NCBI GenBank assembly: GCA_026390075.1
Contig: JAPLGP010000029.1
Coordinates: 1-64,000, forward strand
Length of the DNA stretch: 64,000 nt
Reading direction: 5' to 3'
From: Campylobacterales bacterium
GTDB taxonomy: Bacteria > Campylobacterota > Campylobacteria > Campylobacterales > Sulfurimonadaceae
In this document: piece by piece, positions 55,399 to 64,000 of the stretch
Layout of the letters: the number at the start of each line of letters is the position of its first letter
Position numbering within the stretch: the first letter of the stretch is position 1
Notes under the pieces: generated by a model
Seen by the model: the letters and a program-made list of their open reading frames with translations, nothing else
The model's database searches: none
What the model was told of the DNA's origin: nothing
Made by a program: the position numbers and the translations under genes

Positions 55399-56210
55399 AT
55401 TTGTACCTTTTGGTAAATGGAAGTATCCACTTGTTTAAGCATTCTGTTGTTAATGTTACGAAGATTTTCTGTGAGTGAAATTATTAAATATCCGCTATTC
55501 TTAAGATTTTTGATAACATTCTCTATAACCAAAGCTTTAATTTCATCATTAAAATATATGAGTACATTGCGTAAAAATATAATATCAAATCTACCTATTT
55601 CTGATTGAACTTCAAGTAAATTAGCCTGTGAAAAATAAACATTTTTTTGTAATTCATGATTTATCAAAAACTGCTTATCGTATTGATTTTTTCCTTTGAG
55701 ACAATAGCTTTGTTTATATGCATTGGATATTTTATCCGCCCAAGACAAAGGATAACACCCTTTTTTTGCGATTTGTAGTACTTCTGTATTTATGTCTGTT
55801 GCAAATACTTCATATCTTGAATCGCCCAATATACTATCGAGTACCATGGCTATTGAGTATGCTTCAGCTCCAAGTGAAGTAGCGGCACTCCATACTCTTA
55901 GCATTTCATCAGCTTTTACTTGTTTTACTATGTCTTGTAAAAAGTCAAAGTGAACTTGCTCACGAAAAAAATAAGTTTCATTTGTTGTGATTTGATTTAT
56001 CATCTCCGAAGCTTCATCACGGTTAAACTGAGCGATACGAAGATAATCACTAAATTTACTCAGACCATAAAAATTTAAACGCTTCATTAATCTATTTTTA
56101 ACTAAGCTTTTTTTACTTTCATCGAGTGTAATGCCAACATTTTTAAAAATCAGCTTCTGAATAAGGACAAATTCTGAATCATATAATGTTATATCATTCA
56201 CAATACTCAT
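55395..56210 (-). CDS. cheR: Chemotaxis protein methyltransferase CheR
   Basis: Methylates receptor glutamates using SAM. 271 residues: N-terminal helical domain (GITLDESKKSLVKNRLMKRL), TTNETYFFRE, the SAM site VWSAATSLGAEAYS and FDIIFLRNVLIYF. I use the ATG at 56210, which overlaps the cheW stop as ATGA; another ATG at 56228 is possible. Its likely substrate is the soluble MCP of this cluster, which ends in a CheR-docking type pentapeptide. Confidence 0.95.
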   Translation of the reverse strand: MSIVNDITLYDSEFVLIQKLIFKNVGITLDESKKSLVKNRLMKRLNFYGLSKFSDYLRIAQFNRDEASEMINQITTNETYFFREQVHFDFLQDIVKQVKADEMLRVWSAATSLGAEAYSIAMVLDSILGDSRYEVFATDINTEVLQIAKKGCYPLSWADKISNAYKQSYCLKGKNQYDKQFLINHELQKNVYFSQANLLEVQSEIGRFDIIFLRNVLIYFNDEIKALVIENVIKNLKNSGYLIISLTENLRNINNRMLKQVDTSIYQKVQI

Positions 56211-56788
56211 AATATATGCTCTGTGCATAGAGGTTCGGCATGTGGATTTGTCGCTATTGTATCCTCGCCATATAAATCATATAAAAGTTTATCGGTATCA
56301 AAGATAGTACATAGAAGTGTTTTTTTGCCAATAGTTATTTTCGCTATAAATGTTGTTAACTCATTTTGTTTGGAATTGCTAAACATTTGCTCAGCATTTA
56401 TACTCACTATATCAATGACTTGTTTTACTATTAAGCCTAAATATCCTGAAGAAAAATGACACAATATAAGGAGTTCATATGCCGTTTTTTCAAAGTTTTT
56501 ATTCCCAAACCATGCATCAAAATAAATTAAAGGTGTCATGTGGGAACGAATGTCAGCTGTGCCGATAATGATGTTTTTTTTGTCATTATTTACAGCAATA
56601 TTATCTTTTTGAAAAACAAATAACTCTGTGACTTTTGCAACATTTATAGCATAATACTCTGCATTTGAACCCTCAAATATAACATACTGACTTGCAATAT
56701 CAGCGCTACTACTGACAAGTTTTACAAGATCTATCTCGTCTTCATCAAGATAAGCTTCAGATAGGATTTGTGTATTGTTATGTGGCAT
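56207..56788 (-). CDS. cheW: CheW-like coupling protein 2
   Basis: A 193-residue CheW-domain protein (VIFEGSNAEYYAINVAKVTELF, GTADIRSHMTPLIYFD) with a short N-terminal extension. It would couple the receptor to CheA. Both motif copies of the chemotaxis cluster touch this gene: one (56784-56793) contains the start codon region and also encodes the end of the upstream cheW, and one (56237-56246) lies 30 bases before its stop. AGGGAAAA precedes the ATG. Confidence 0.87.
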   Translation of the reverse strand: MPHNNTQILSEAYLDEDEIDLVKLVSSSADIASQYVIFEGSNAEYYAINVAKVTELFVFQKDNIAVNNDKKNIIIGTADIRSHMTPLIYFDAWFGNKNFEKTAYELLILCHFSSGYLGLIVKQVIDIVSINAEQMFSNSKQNELTTFIAKITIGKKTLLCTIFDTDKLLYDLYGEDTIATNPHAEPLCTEHIL

Positions 56789-57299
56789 GTGGATTTTCCC
56801 TTTGACTTAGAAACTCTATGTCAGCTACACTCTTTAACGACAAAAGAGGAATAAAGTCACCTTTATAAGGTATCATGGCTTCTACATATTTTGAATCAAT
56901 TGGTAAGCCAAAACTAGGAACACTTTGGAGTTCATTTGCTTCAAAAACTTCAACTTCATAGACTTCATCAATAAGAAGACCTATTTTATGAGAAACTTCT
57001 TCCTCTGCTACTTTTACTATTACTAAAGAGGTGCGGTTTGTATTTGTGAAATCATTTTGCATTAAACGCTCGGAAATATCAAGTACCCCAACAATAGTTC
57101 CACGAATATTACAAACACCTTTCACACAAGGTTGCATCCATGGGACTTTAGTAATCTCTGGCAGTTCAACAATCTCAGTGATACATTCACCTCTGAGTGC
57201 AAAAAGATTTGATTGTAAATAAAATAGCAAATACTGAGGACCCTCTTTAATTGCCATTTCATCGTCATCATCGATGAGTATCTGCGAATACATTTGCAC
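56778..57299 (-). CDS. cheW: CheW coupling protein 1
   Basis: A 173-residue CheW: YLLFYLQSNLFALRGECITEIVE, NIRGTIVGVLDISERL, IGLLIDEVYEV. It bridges MCP and CheA. It overlaps cheW 2 by 11 bases and starts 3 bases after the MCP stop. Confidence 0.93.
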   Translation of the reverse strand: MQMYSQILIDDDDEMAIKEGPQYLLFYLQSNLFALRGECITEIVELPEITKVPWMQPCVKGVCNIRGTIVGVLDISERLMQNDFTNTNRTSLVIVKVAEEEVSHKIGLLIDEVYEVEVFEANELQSVPSFGLPIDSKYVEAMIPYKGDFIPLLSLKSVADIEFLSQRENPHAT

Positions 57300-57301
57300 T
57301 C

Positions 57302-59134
57302 CTAAAAGCGTTCAAAATCTCGTAAATCGAGTGTATCTTCTGATTCACTTTTATTACCGAGGGTATAATCTTGTGAAGTTCTACCCATTTTTAGTGAACT
57401 TTTTTCTTTCACAGAGGGGTTGATGCTATGGATATTTAATTTGAAAAATTTCATCATATCTGTTAAAGATGATGCTTGTCCATTGAGCTCTTCAGCAATA
57501 GTAGCAAGTTGTTGTGAGGATGAAGCATTTTCCTGAGTAACTTGATCAAGTTGATTCATAGCAATTGAAATTTGTTCTACACCTATCGCTTGTTCACTTG
57601 CTGCGGCTGTAATATCTCTCACAAGTTTTGCAGTTTCTTCAATTTTTGGCAGAGTAGTGGAGATGAGCATTCCAGCTTCTTCAGAGATAAAAACACTATC
57701 TTGTGTTATTTTACTTATCTCTTGTGCGGCGATTTGTGAGCGTTTTGCTAGTTTTCTAACCTCAGCCGCTACAACTGCAAATCCTTTTCCATGCTCACCA
57801 GCACGAGCAGCTTCAATCGCAGCATTGAGTGCCAATAAATTTGTTTGATAAACGATATCTTCAATAACCTTGATTCTTGTAGAAATATCATGCATAGCAA
57901 CCACTGTTTTACTTACAGCTTCTCCACCTTTTTGAGCCATTTCAGATGCATCTGAAGCTAATTTATTTGTTAGTTTGGCATTCTCTGCAGTTTCTGAAAC
58001 TGAGCCACTCATCTCTTCTATAGAGCTTGTTGTTTCTTCGATTGAAGAAGCTTGCGTCTCCGCTCCAGAAGAGATAGAACTAGAAGAGCTGCTTACTTCA
58101 CTTGAAGCGGTACTGATTTCATTGGCACTCATAACTATCTGTGTAATAATTTCAGAAAGGGATTCAATAAATGAATTAATAGAATTTTTGATTTCGTTAA
58201 GTTCACCAGGCATTTCAAGAGAAATCTTTTTTGTAAGATTACCGTTTTTCATCTCATGAAGAGTATCGCGTAATTCAGTAAGAATCTTACTGAGGATAAC
58301 AATAAAGCTATTTGTTGATTCCTTGATTGCATCCATGTCTCCAGGGAGATTCACATCGATGCGCTCAGATAAATGACCATTGCTTAGTTCTCTCATAACT
58401 CTTGTTAATTCAACAATAGAGCTTTGCATCATAGAGGCTAAGCCATTCACAGCCTCAGTAATGACAGCATAATCGCCTACATATTCTGTTTGAATCTTAG
58501 CATTAAAATCGCCATGACTAAGGAGTACAAGGTTTTCTGTGACCTCTTGCAATATACTGACAACAGCGTCCATAGTATCATTTAAACCAGAACAAATTAA
58601 TGCATACTCACCTTTGTACTTAGATGAATCAAGGCGTACTGTAAGATTCCCTTGACGCATAGCGGTTGTTGCGAGTTTAGCATCCACTGCAAGACCATGC
58701 AGACTTGCTATTACGGCATTTACAGATTCTTTGAGTTTATCAAATGCACCATAATAAGAAGTAGTAACTCTTGCAGAAAAGTCTCCATCTGCAACACGAT
58801 CCATAACCAAAGAGATATCACTCAATAAACAAGCAATTAAATCAACATTATAATTAAAAGCATTGCTTAAATTACCAAGCATCCCATCATAATTTTTCAT
58901 ATCAATTCTCTCAGTCATATTCCCTAATAAAACTGCTTCATTGATACTATTTACATCATTGTTGAGTGTTCGCATCTTAGCACGCATAGCGTCGATTTTT
59001 AAAAAAAGAGGAGTAAATTCCTCACTATTTGCACTAAATACTTGTTCAAAATCACCATTCATTATTGCATCAACAGCCTGTTCTGCTAAATAGATATCTT
59101 TTGTATGCTTGTTTTTCATAATTTTTTTACTCAT
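57302..59134 (-). CDS. Soluble methyl-accepting chemotaxis protein with tandem HAMP repeats
   Basis: A 610-residue receptor with no membrane segment or signal peptide. The N-terminal half is an array of about six HAMP-like units, recognised by [48 protein letters not shown] at spacings of 45-90 residues. The signalling domain has [28 protein letters not shown]. The C-terminus ends DFERF, which fits the CheR-docking pentapeptide pattern x-[HFYW]-x-x-[HFYW]. It shares its first base with the stop of the PAS-CZB gene, its likely sensor. Confidence 0.9.
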   Translation of the reverse strand: MSKKIMKNKHTKDIYLAEQAVDAIMNGDFEQVFSANSEEFTPLFLKIDAMRAKMRTLNNDVNSINEAVLLGNMTERIDMKNYDGMLGNLSNAFNYNVDLIACLLSDISLVMDRVADGDFSARVTTSYYGAFDKLKESVNAVIASLHGLAVDAKLATTAMRQGNLTVRLDSSKYKGEYALICSGLNDTMDAVVSILQEVTENLVLLSHGDFNAKIQTEYVGDYAVITEAVNGLASMMQSSIVELTRVMRELSNGHLSERIDVNLPGDMDAIKESTNSFIVILSKILTELRDTLHEMKNGNLTKKISLEMPGELNEIKNSINSFIESLSEIITQIVMSANEISTASSEVSSSSSSISSGAETQASSIEETTSSIEEMSGSVSETAENAKLTNKLASDASEMAQKGGEAVSKTVVAMHDISTRIKVIEDIVYQTNLLALNAAIEAARAGEHGKGFAVVAAEVRKLAKRSQIAAQEISKITQDSVFISEEAGMLISTTLPKIEETAKLVRDITAAASEQAIGVEQISIAMNQLDQVTQENASSSQQLATIAEELNGQASSLTDMMKFFKLNIHSINPSVKEKSSLKMGRTSQDYTLGNKSESEDTLDLRDFERF

Positions 59135-60018
59135 TACAGACCCTTTTCTTCAACATAGTTGTCAATCACATCACGCAAAGCAGAAAATAATTTTAATGTA
59201 TCTTTTTCAACTTCAACTAAAATACTATCAAGTTCTTCTTTTGAACTGTTTTTATACGCTCTATCTACATATTTTTGCATTAAACTATGGACATTATTGT
59301 GGTGCTGATGCACCTTGCTCCACGAAGGATGCGCTGTAAATGACATTCCTTCTAATGATTTTAATTTTTTTCCAAAATTACAACAACAAGATTCTGTTAC
59401 AACGACATCTTTTTTGCCAAGCGATACACTGCGAGATATATTTGTCTTAAAAATCATATGGTCTATGTAATAGCTATCTATATCTATGTTCAAAGCATCA
59501 GGACTACTGACTGAGCGATTGAGTGTTAATCTATCAATAAATTGTTCATAAGTTAAATTTCTGTCTTTTAAATAATGAAGCATAAATTCAAAAGTTTCAT
59601 TAAGAGAGTGTGATTTTTCATGTTCCAATAGTACTTTGTATAATTTTGTAATCTCTTGTTTTACAAAAGAACTAATCGGTTTTCTGTAAGAAGTAATACG
59701 AATAATTTCTCCATTCGTTATAATTGGAGCTACATAAGCTTTTACCCAATAATAATTTCCATCTTTTGTACGATTTTTAACAAAAGCTGTCACGGGTTTA
59801 CCCCTGAGAACAGTGTCCCATAGCAGTTTAAATATAACGCGTGGCATATCTGCATGACGAACTATATTATGAGGTGCACCAATTAACTCATTGCGAGAAT
59901 AACCTGCAATGTGACAAAAAACATTATTTACATAAGTAATTTTCCCCTTTGCATCCGTCATACTTACAATTAAATCATGTTCATCAAACAAAACCTCTTG
60001 TTCATTTATCGTATCCAT
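59134..60018 (-). CDS. PAS-CZB domain sensor protein
   Basis: A 294-residue soluble protein. The Aer-like PAS domain (about 10-115) has [17 protein letters not shown] and [15 protein letters not shown], close to the PAS of the kinase at 9427. The C-terminal part (about 185-260) has the elements of a zinc-binding CZB domain: [15 protein letters not shown] and HNNVH. It lacks the MCP tip and starts just before the soluble MCP, so it probably feeds the poly-HAMP receptor with a redox or oxidant signal. Confidence 0.85.
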   Translation of the reverse strand: MDTINEQEVLFDEHDLIVSMTDAKGKITYVNNVFCHIAGYSRNELIGAPHNIVRHADMPRVIFKLLWDTVLRGKPVTAFVKNRTKDGNYYWVKAYVAPIITNGEIIRITSYRKPISSFVKQEITKLYKVLLEHEKSHSLNETFEFMLHYLKDRNLTYEQFIDRLTLNRSVSSPDALNIDIDSYYIDHMIFKTNISRSVSLGKKDVVVTESCCCNFGKKLKSLEGMSFTAHPSWSKVHQHHNNVHSLMQKYVDRAYKNSSKEELDSILVEVEKDTLKLFSALRDVIDNYVEEKGL

Positions 60019-60033
60019 ATTTATTCTCCTTAA

Positions 60034-62028
60034 TTATTTTATCTTTAGTATTTCAAACAAAGTTGGGATATCAAATATCAAAGCAATCTCTCCACTTCCT
60101 AAAATGGATGCACCGTAAAGTCCTGGTGCATTTTTAAAAAGTTTCCCTAGTGGTTTTATGACGGTTTGGTACTCGCCAAATAATTCATCCACTAAAAGAC
60201 CTATTTTATGATGTCCATACTTTACTACAATAATATTTTGTCTCTCACACATTTCACAAGGAAGTTCTTTATAGTAATTTCTAACATCCAATAAAGGCAA
60301 TAAAGTACCACGCAAATCAAATAACTGACTCTCTCGAATATTTACATGGTACTCGGATGTGTATTCTATAACTTCAGAGACCATATCAAGCGGGATAATA
60401 TAATGTGTTTGACCTACTTGAAATAAAAAGCCATCGATAATTGCCAATGTTAATGGCAAACGGATTGTAAAACAACTCCCTTTACCAACTTTGCTTACTA
60501 ATGCTACTTCACCTTTTAAAGCTTCTATGTTCTTTTTAACGACATCCATTCCAACGCCACGACCTGAAATATCTGAAACAACTTCAGCGGTTGAAAAGCC
60601 AGGTTCAAAAATCAACTTATAAGCCTCAGCATCTGAGAGTTGCTGTGTTTGACTGATAATTCCTTTTGCTCTTGCTTTAGAAATAATTGCATCGAGAGCT
60701 AAGCCTTTCCCATCATCTTCTATTTCAATTACGATAGAACCAGATTCTGGATACGCACGAAGTTCAACAGTTCCATATTCAGGTTTGCCGTTTTGAACCC
60801 TTTGTGCTGGCAGTTCAATTCCATGGTCAACAGAATTACGCAGCATGTGCAAAAGTGGGTCAGCAATCTTTTCAATGACTGTTTTATCGAGTTCTGTCTC
60901 GCCACCCTTGATGGTAAAATTTATTTTTTTATTCAGTTTATGCGCAACATCGTTTACAACTCTGCGGAATTTCTCAAAGGATTCACCTACTTGAACCATG
61001 CGAATATTCATCACATTATTTCGTAACTCTTCAAGCAATCCACTCAGTTCTATTGCGACTTCTTCAAGTTCTGCATCTGCATACTTTTCAACATAGCGAT
61101 TGACTTTAGCATTTGCTATTACCATTTCACTAATCGTGTCAATGAGGATATCAATTTTGCTAGAATCAACACGCAATGACTGTGAAATGGGAGTGATTTG
61201 CTTGTTATTTGATTCTTGTTTGGGTTGTATATCTTCGATTTTTGCTTGTAAAACTTCGATAATAACAGGTTTAGTTTGTTCTGGAAGTTCTTCTTTTTGA
61301 GGTTCTTCTTTTTGTATTTTATCAACTGAAAAAACATTTAACTCTATATCATCTTCAACAAATTCAAATACCTCTATAATATCTTCTTTTTTTACATCGC
61401 CTTCAAATTCTATTTCAAATCCGAGGTAGGGTTTATACGGGTCGATTTCTTCTAAAGTTGGAAGATTTTCTACGAGAGTAGATACACTATGCAGAGTTCC
61501 GAGGCGTTTAAGAAAAGCTATAATGGAGATTAAATCCATCCCAGTTTCAAAAAAATATTCCTTTAAATGAAGAGAGATATGCCATAGATTTGAGCTTATA
61601 GTCTCTATTGGTAAGGTTTGAGTTGGTACAAATTTCTCTGGTGGGGATTGTAAATAATTGTTGATTGTTGCTTTAAGAAGTTTATCTTTATCGAGTATAT
61701 TTTTAGGTAATGGAGCAGATTCTACCGCGTAATCTACCAATGTGCTTACATGGTCTTTACATTTTAAAAGAAGCATTAATAGATTTTCATCTAATTCTAT
61801 CTTCCCATTACGAACAGCATCCATCAGATTTTCTGCGATATGAGTAAACGAGATAATAGCATCAAAACTGAACATTCCCGCAACACCCTTAATGGTATGC
61901 ATTGCACGAAAGATAGTTCCTATATATTCATCATTTACACCTTTGTCCATTGCATCGAGTAATGCACTCTCCATCATTTGAAGTTGTTCTTGAGCATCCT
62001 CATTGAAATATTGTAGTTCTTCACTCAT
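60034..62028 (-). CDS. cheA: Chemotaxis histidine kinase CheA
   Basis: 664 residues: P1 Hpt domain with phospho-His44 (AMHTIKG), a variable P2-like part (about 140-270), P3 dimerisation, P4 ATP-binding (HMLRNSVDHGIE, GKGLALDAI, GRGVGMDVV) and C-terminal CheW-like P5. There is no C-terminal receiver, unlike the main CheA of Campylobacter and Helicobacter. I use the ATG at 62028, which overlaps the STAS gene by 8 bases; a longer frame to 62067 lacks the expected N-terminus. Confidence 0.95.
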   Translation of the reverse strand: MSEELQYFNEDAQEQLQMMESALLDAMDKGVNDEYIGTIFRAMHTIKGVAGMFSFDAIISFTHIAENLMDAVRNGKIELDENLLMLLLKCKDHVSTLVDYAVESAPLPKNILDKDKLLKATINNYLQSPPEKFVPTQTLPIETISSNLWHISLHLKEYFFETGMDLISIIAFLKRLGTLHSVSTLVENLPTLEEIDPYKPYLGFEIEFEGDVKKEDIIEVFEFVEDDIELNVFSVDKIQKEEPQKEELPEQTKPVIIEVLQAKIEDIQPKQESNNKQITPISQSLRVDSSKIDILIDTISEMVIANAKVNRYVEKYADAELEEVAIELSGLLEELRNNVMNIRMVQVGESFEKFRRVVNDVAHKLNKKINFTIKGGETELDKTVIEKIADPLLHMLRNSVDHGIELPAQRVQNGKPEYGTVELRAYPESGSIVIEIEDDGKGLALDAIISKARAKGIISQTQQLSDAEAYKLIFEPGFSTAEVVSDISGRGVGMDVVKKNIEALKGEVALVSKVGKGSCFTIRLPLTLAIIDGFLFQVGQTHYIIPLDMVSEVIEYTSEYHVNIRESQLFDLRGTLLPLLDVRNYYKELPCEMCERQNIIVVKYGHHKIGLLVDELFGEYQTVIKPLGKLFKNAPGLYGASILGSGEIALIFDIPTLFEILKIK

Positions 62029-62293
62029 AAGTACACTCAAATAATTTAGAACATCCACAAAGCTCAAGAGCTTCTATGACACTGTTTGTACAGTTGATAA
62101 GAGTCATATTGCGATTTTGATTATGAAGGCTTTTTTGTAGGCTTAAGAAAAGTTGTATGACAGATAAGTCAATTTTATTTATATTACGAAGATCCAATTT
62201 TACTGTAGGTTCTTCATTTTTAAGGCACAGCATCAACGCATCTTTTATCATCTGTGCCTCTTCAACCTCAAGAACATCCGATTCAAATATCAT
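62021..62293 (-). CDS. STAS domain protein
   Basis: A 90-residue single STAS domain (VKLDLRNINKIDLSVIQLFLSLQKSL), of the SpoIIAA/MlaB-like antagonist type; the residue at the usual Ser phosphosite position is in KIDLSV. STAS proteins beside cheA and cheY suggest an extra regulatory or scaffold input. It overlaps cheA by 8 bases and follows cheY by 4. Confidence 0.85.
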   Translation of the reverse strand: MIFESDVLEVEEAQMIKDALMLCLKNEEPTVKLDLRNINKIDLSVIQLFLSLQKSLHNQNRNMTLINCTNSVIEALELCGCSKLFECTYE

Positions 62294-62297
62294 GAAA

Positions 62298-62660
62298 TCA
62301 GCCTAGCAACTTTTGAAGAACCATTACAAATTTTTCTTTATTAAAAGGCTTTAACATCCACGCTTTAACTCCAAGTGCTTTGCCTTTTTCTTTGAGTTCT
62401 TCAGAACTTTCAGTAGTGAGCATAACAATGGGTATAAATTTATAGGCTCTTACTTGCTTAATATTTTCAACCATTTCAAGTCCGCCCATTATCGGCATAT
62501 TTACATCACTAAAAATTAAATCAAATTGATGATGTTTTAATGCTTCAAGCCCCTCAGCACCATTTTCAACAACAACCGCTTCATGCCCCACCACTTCAAT
62601 CGCTTTTTTAGCAACCATTCGGATTAAACCTGCATCATCAGCTACTAATATCTTAGCCAT
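62298..62660 (-). CDS. cheY: CheY-type response regulator
   Basis: A 120-residue stand-alone receiver: Asp8/Asp9, phospho-acceptor Asp52 (FSDVNMPIMGG), TTES at strand 4 and Lys in LKPFN. First gene of the chemotaxis cluster; AAGGAA ribosome site. It would carry the CheA signal to its target, flagellar or otherwise. Confidence 0.95.
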   Translation of the reverse strand: MAKILVADDAGLIRMVAKKAIEVVGHEAVVVENGAEGLEALKHHQFDLIFSDVNMPIMGGLEMVENIKQVRAYKFIPIVMLTTESSEELKEKGKALGVKAWMLKPFNKEKFVMVLQKLLG

Positions 62661-62754
62661 AAAATTCCTTTTGAAAAAAATTAAAAATTATTCACTACTA
62701 AAATATTATATCAAGTTTTATTCAACTTTAACATATAAAAATAAGTTTTATAAT

Positions 62755-63993
62755 CTACTTTTGTAACATACCCGCCAACGCTCCACTAGAAAAAGACCAT
62801 TGTAAGTTGTAGCCCCCACATGGACCATCAAGATTCATAACTTCTCCACAAAAGTATAAGCCATTTATAATTTTACTCTGCATCGTTTTAGGATTTATCT
62901 CTTTTAGATGTATTCCTCCACGCGTTATCATCGCCATTTTAAAGCCATCATGACCCGTAACTGTAAGTGGTGTCCATGCTAAAAGTTGGATGAGTTTGGC
63001 TCTGTTTGCACCCTCTATCTCTTTGTTCTTGGCATGTGGATTTATGTTTGAGAGTAAACAAAGTTCATGAGAGATGGCATGTGGAAGGAGAGTTGTGATG
63101 TGTTCAATTATCTTGGCATGTGGATTTTTTGCTATTTCATTCTTTATATGCATTGCGATTTGCTCTTCATTCATCCCTTTTGTGAGATTTAAAAGCAGAG
63201 GAACTTCGCCATATTGCTCTAAAAGTGGAGTGATTTCTCTTGCAAAGTCCAAAATAACTGGACCTCGCAAACCGTTGTTTGTAAAAATCAAATCACCGAG
63301 TGCTCTTAGTTTTTTATGTTTTGGTAAATCCACTCGAAGTTCAACTTTTGCGATGGTGTCCGCACGACAATTTTTGACCCACTCCTCTTTTACTTTGAGT
63401 GGCATCATGGCAGGGTGAAGCTCAGTTATTTTATGTCCAAGTTCACTTGCTAGAGTGTAGCCATCTCCCTCAGCCCCTAAAGTTGGGTAGCCTAAACCGC
63501 CTGTTGCAACGATGACATTAGGTGCAAAAAAGGAGTCTGTTTGCGTTTTTACACCTGTGATTTGATTGTTGTTTTGGAGTATCTGTTCTACTTTTTGTGC
63601 GCATTTTAAATCAATGTTCAACTTGTTCATTTCATTTTCGAGTGCCAAAATAATGGTTAATGCACTGTGTGAAGTTGGAAAAATTCTAAATCCATCGGGT
63701 GCGTGTGTTTCAACGCCGATTTGCGCAAAAAAACTTACTAAAGCAGTAGAATCAAATGCTCCAAGCGCATCTTGCATAAAACGACCATCGCGTCCAAACT
63801 GACGCATAAATTCTTCATTTGATAGCGTGTTTGTGAGGTTACAACGACCGCCACCCGTTGCTTTGAGTTTCGAGGCGATTTGCGGGAGTTTTTCTAAGAG
63901 AAGAACCTTTTTTCCTGCTCGTGCAGAAATTATGGCAGACATCATCCCCGATGCTCCAGAACCGATAACTATAAGGTCGTATTTCACACTCAA
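62755..63993 (-). CDS. HI0933/YhiN family NAD(P)/FAD-dependent oxidoreductase
   Basis: A 412-residue flavoprotein with GSGASGMMSA (FAD loop near the N-terminus), GGGRCNLTN, GGLGYPTLGAEGDGY and the C-terminal GGVHLKEI-like (GGIHLKEINPKTM) block and GPCGGYNLQWSFSSG. Physiological substrate unknown. The start is uncertain: TTG at 63993 or GTG at 63987, and the real start could lie beyond the window edge. It holds three motif copies at 63031-63124 (all Pro-His-Ala on its strand), the densest cluster in the window. Confidence 0.9.
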   Translation of the reverse strand: MSVKYDLIVIGSGASGMMSAIISARAGKKVLLLEKLPQIASKLKATGGGRCNLTNTLSNEEFMRQFGRDGRFMQDALGAFDSTALVSFFAQIGVETHAPDGFRIFPTSHSALTIILALENEMNKLNIDLKCAQKVEQILQNNNQITGVKTQTDSFFAPNVIVATGGLGYPTLGAEGDGYTLASELGHKITELHPAMMPLKVKEEWVKNCRADTIAKVELRVDLPKHKKLRALGDLIFTNNGLRGPVILDFAREITPLLEQYGEVPLLLNLTKGMNEEQIAMHIKNEIAKNPHAKIIEHITTLLPHAISHELCLLSNINPHAKNKEIEGANRAKLIQLLAWTPLTVTGHDGFKMAMITRGGIHLKEINPKTMQSKIINGLYFCGEVMNLDGPCGGYNLQWSFSSGALAGMLQK

Positions 63994-64000
63994 ATCAGTT

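Overview
The window is AT-rich (about 35% GC by eye) and reads as chromosome of a free-living Campylobacterota (Epsilonproteobacteria), most like Sulfurimonas or a close relative. The grounds are family-level protein resemblance, small Campylobacterota-type operons, a very high density of PAS/GGDEF/HDOD/chemotaxis proteins, and a housekeeping block (fabL-like, dapA, M16 peptidase, pyrD, cysS, murJ, DUF342, ruvA, ddl, hydrolase, murF; 28.3-44.3 kb) whose order resembles what I remember of Campylobacter jejuni Cj0795c-Cj0807. No prophage, CRISPR array, tRNA or intact insertion sequence was seen.

Layout. 0-1 kb: the 5S rRNA end of an rRNA operon, then ung. 1-6.4 kb (minus): nuclease-family protein, M3 oligopeptidase, a trypsin-like protease with zinc ribbon and an unknown partner. 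6.4-12 kb: two paralogous membrane proteins, a REC-PAS-PilZ-like regulator broken by an in-frame stop, a PAS histidine kinase, a MnmC-like oxidoreductase and a 31-codon Lys-rich protein. 12-18.4 kb: DUF255 protein, PPK2 kinase, HEPN/MNT pair, plsC-pdxJ-pdxA. 18.4-22 kb: a tandem duplication of a PstS-like binding protein plus PAS-GGDEF cyclase, the second cyclase deleted to a remnant. 22-28.3 kb: tgt, Uma2 protein, efp, and a sugar-type binding lipoprotein overlapping a GGDEF-EAL protein. 28.3-51.7 kb: the housekeeping block, interrupted by a haem-type MCP and ccdAB, then HIT protein, Sel1 protein, antiporter, guaB, rpsA and a thiE-like gene. 51.7-62.7 kb (minus): a complete chemotaxis cluster (cheY, STAS, cheA, PAS-CZB, soluble poly-HAMP MCP, two cheW, cheR, unknown, cheB, a 34-codon ORF and a frameshifted HDOD protein). 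The window ends in a HI0933/YhiN-type flavoprotein.

The most striking signal is not a gene. The 10-mer GGCATGTGGA (with its complement TCCACATGCC) occurs 40 times in 64 kb by my manual count, where well under one is expected. It is found in both orientations and in all six reading frames of coding sequence (ACG, HV, GMW; PHA, HMP, STC), over start codons, and as four closely spaced inverted pairs just after genes. It is nearly absent from the signalling and duplicated segments. This is the architecture of DNA uptake sequences in Neisseriaceae and Pasteurellaceae. I know of no such sequence described for Campylobacterota, so I propose it as a candidate uptake sequence. A second family, four copies of a roughly 100-bp palindromic MITE-like repeat, sits between genes from 14 to 25 kb.
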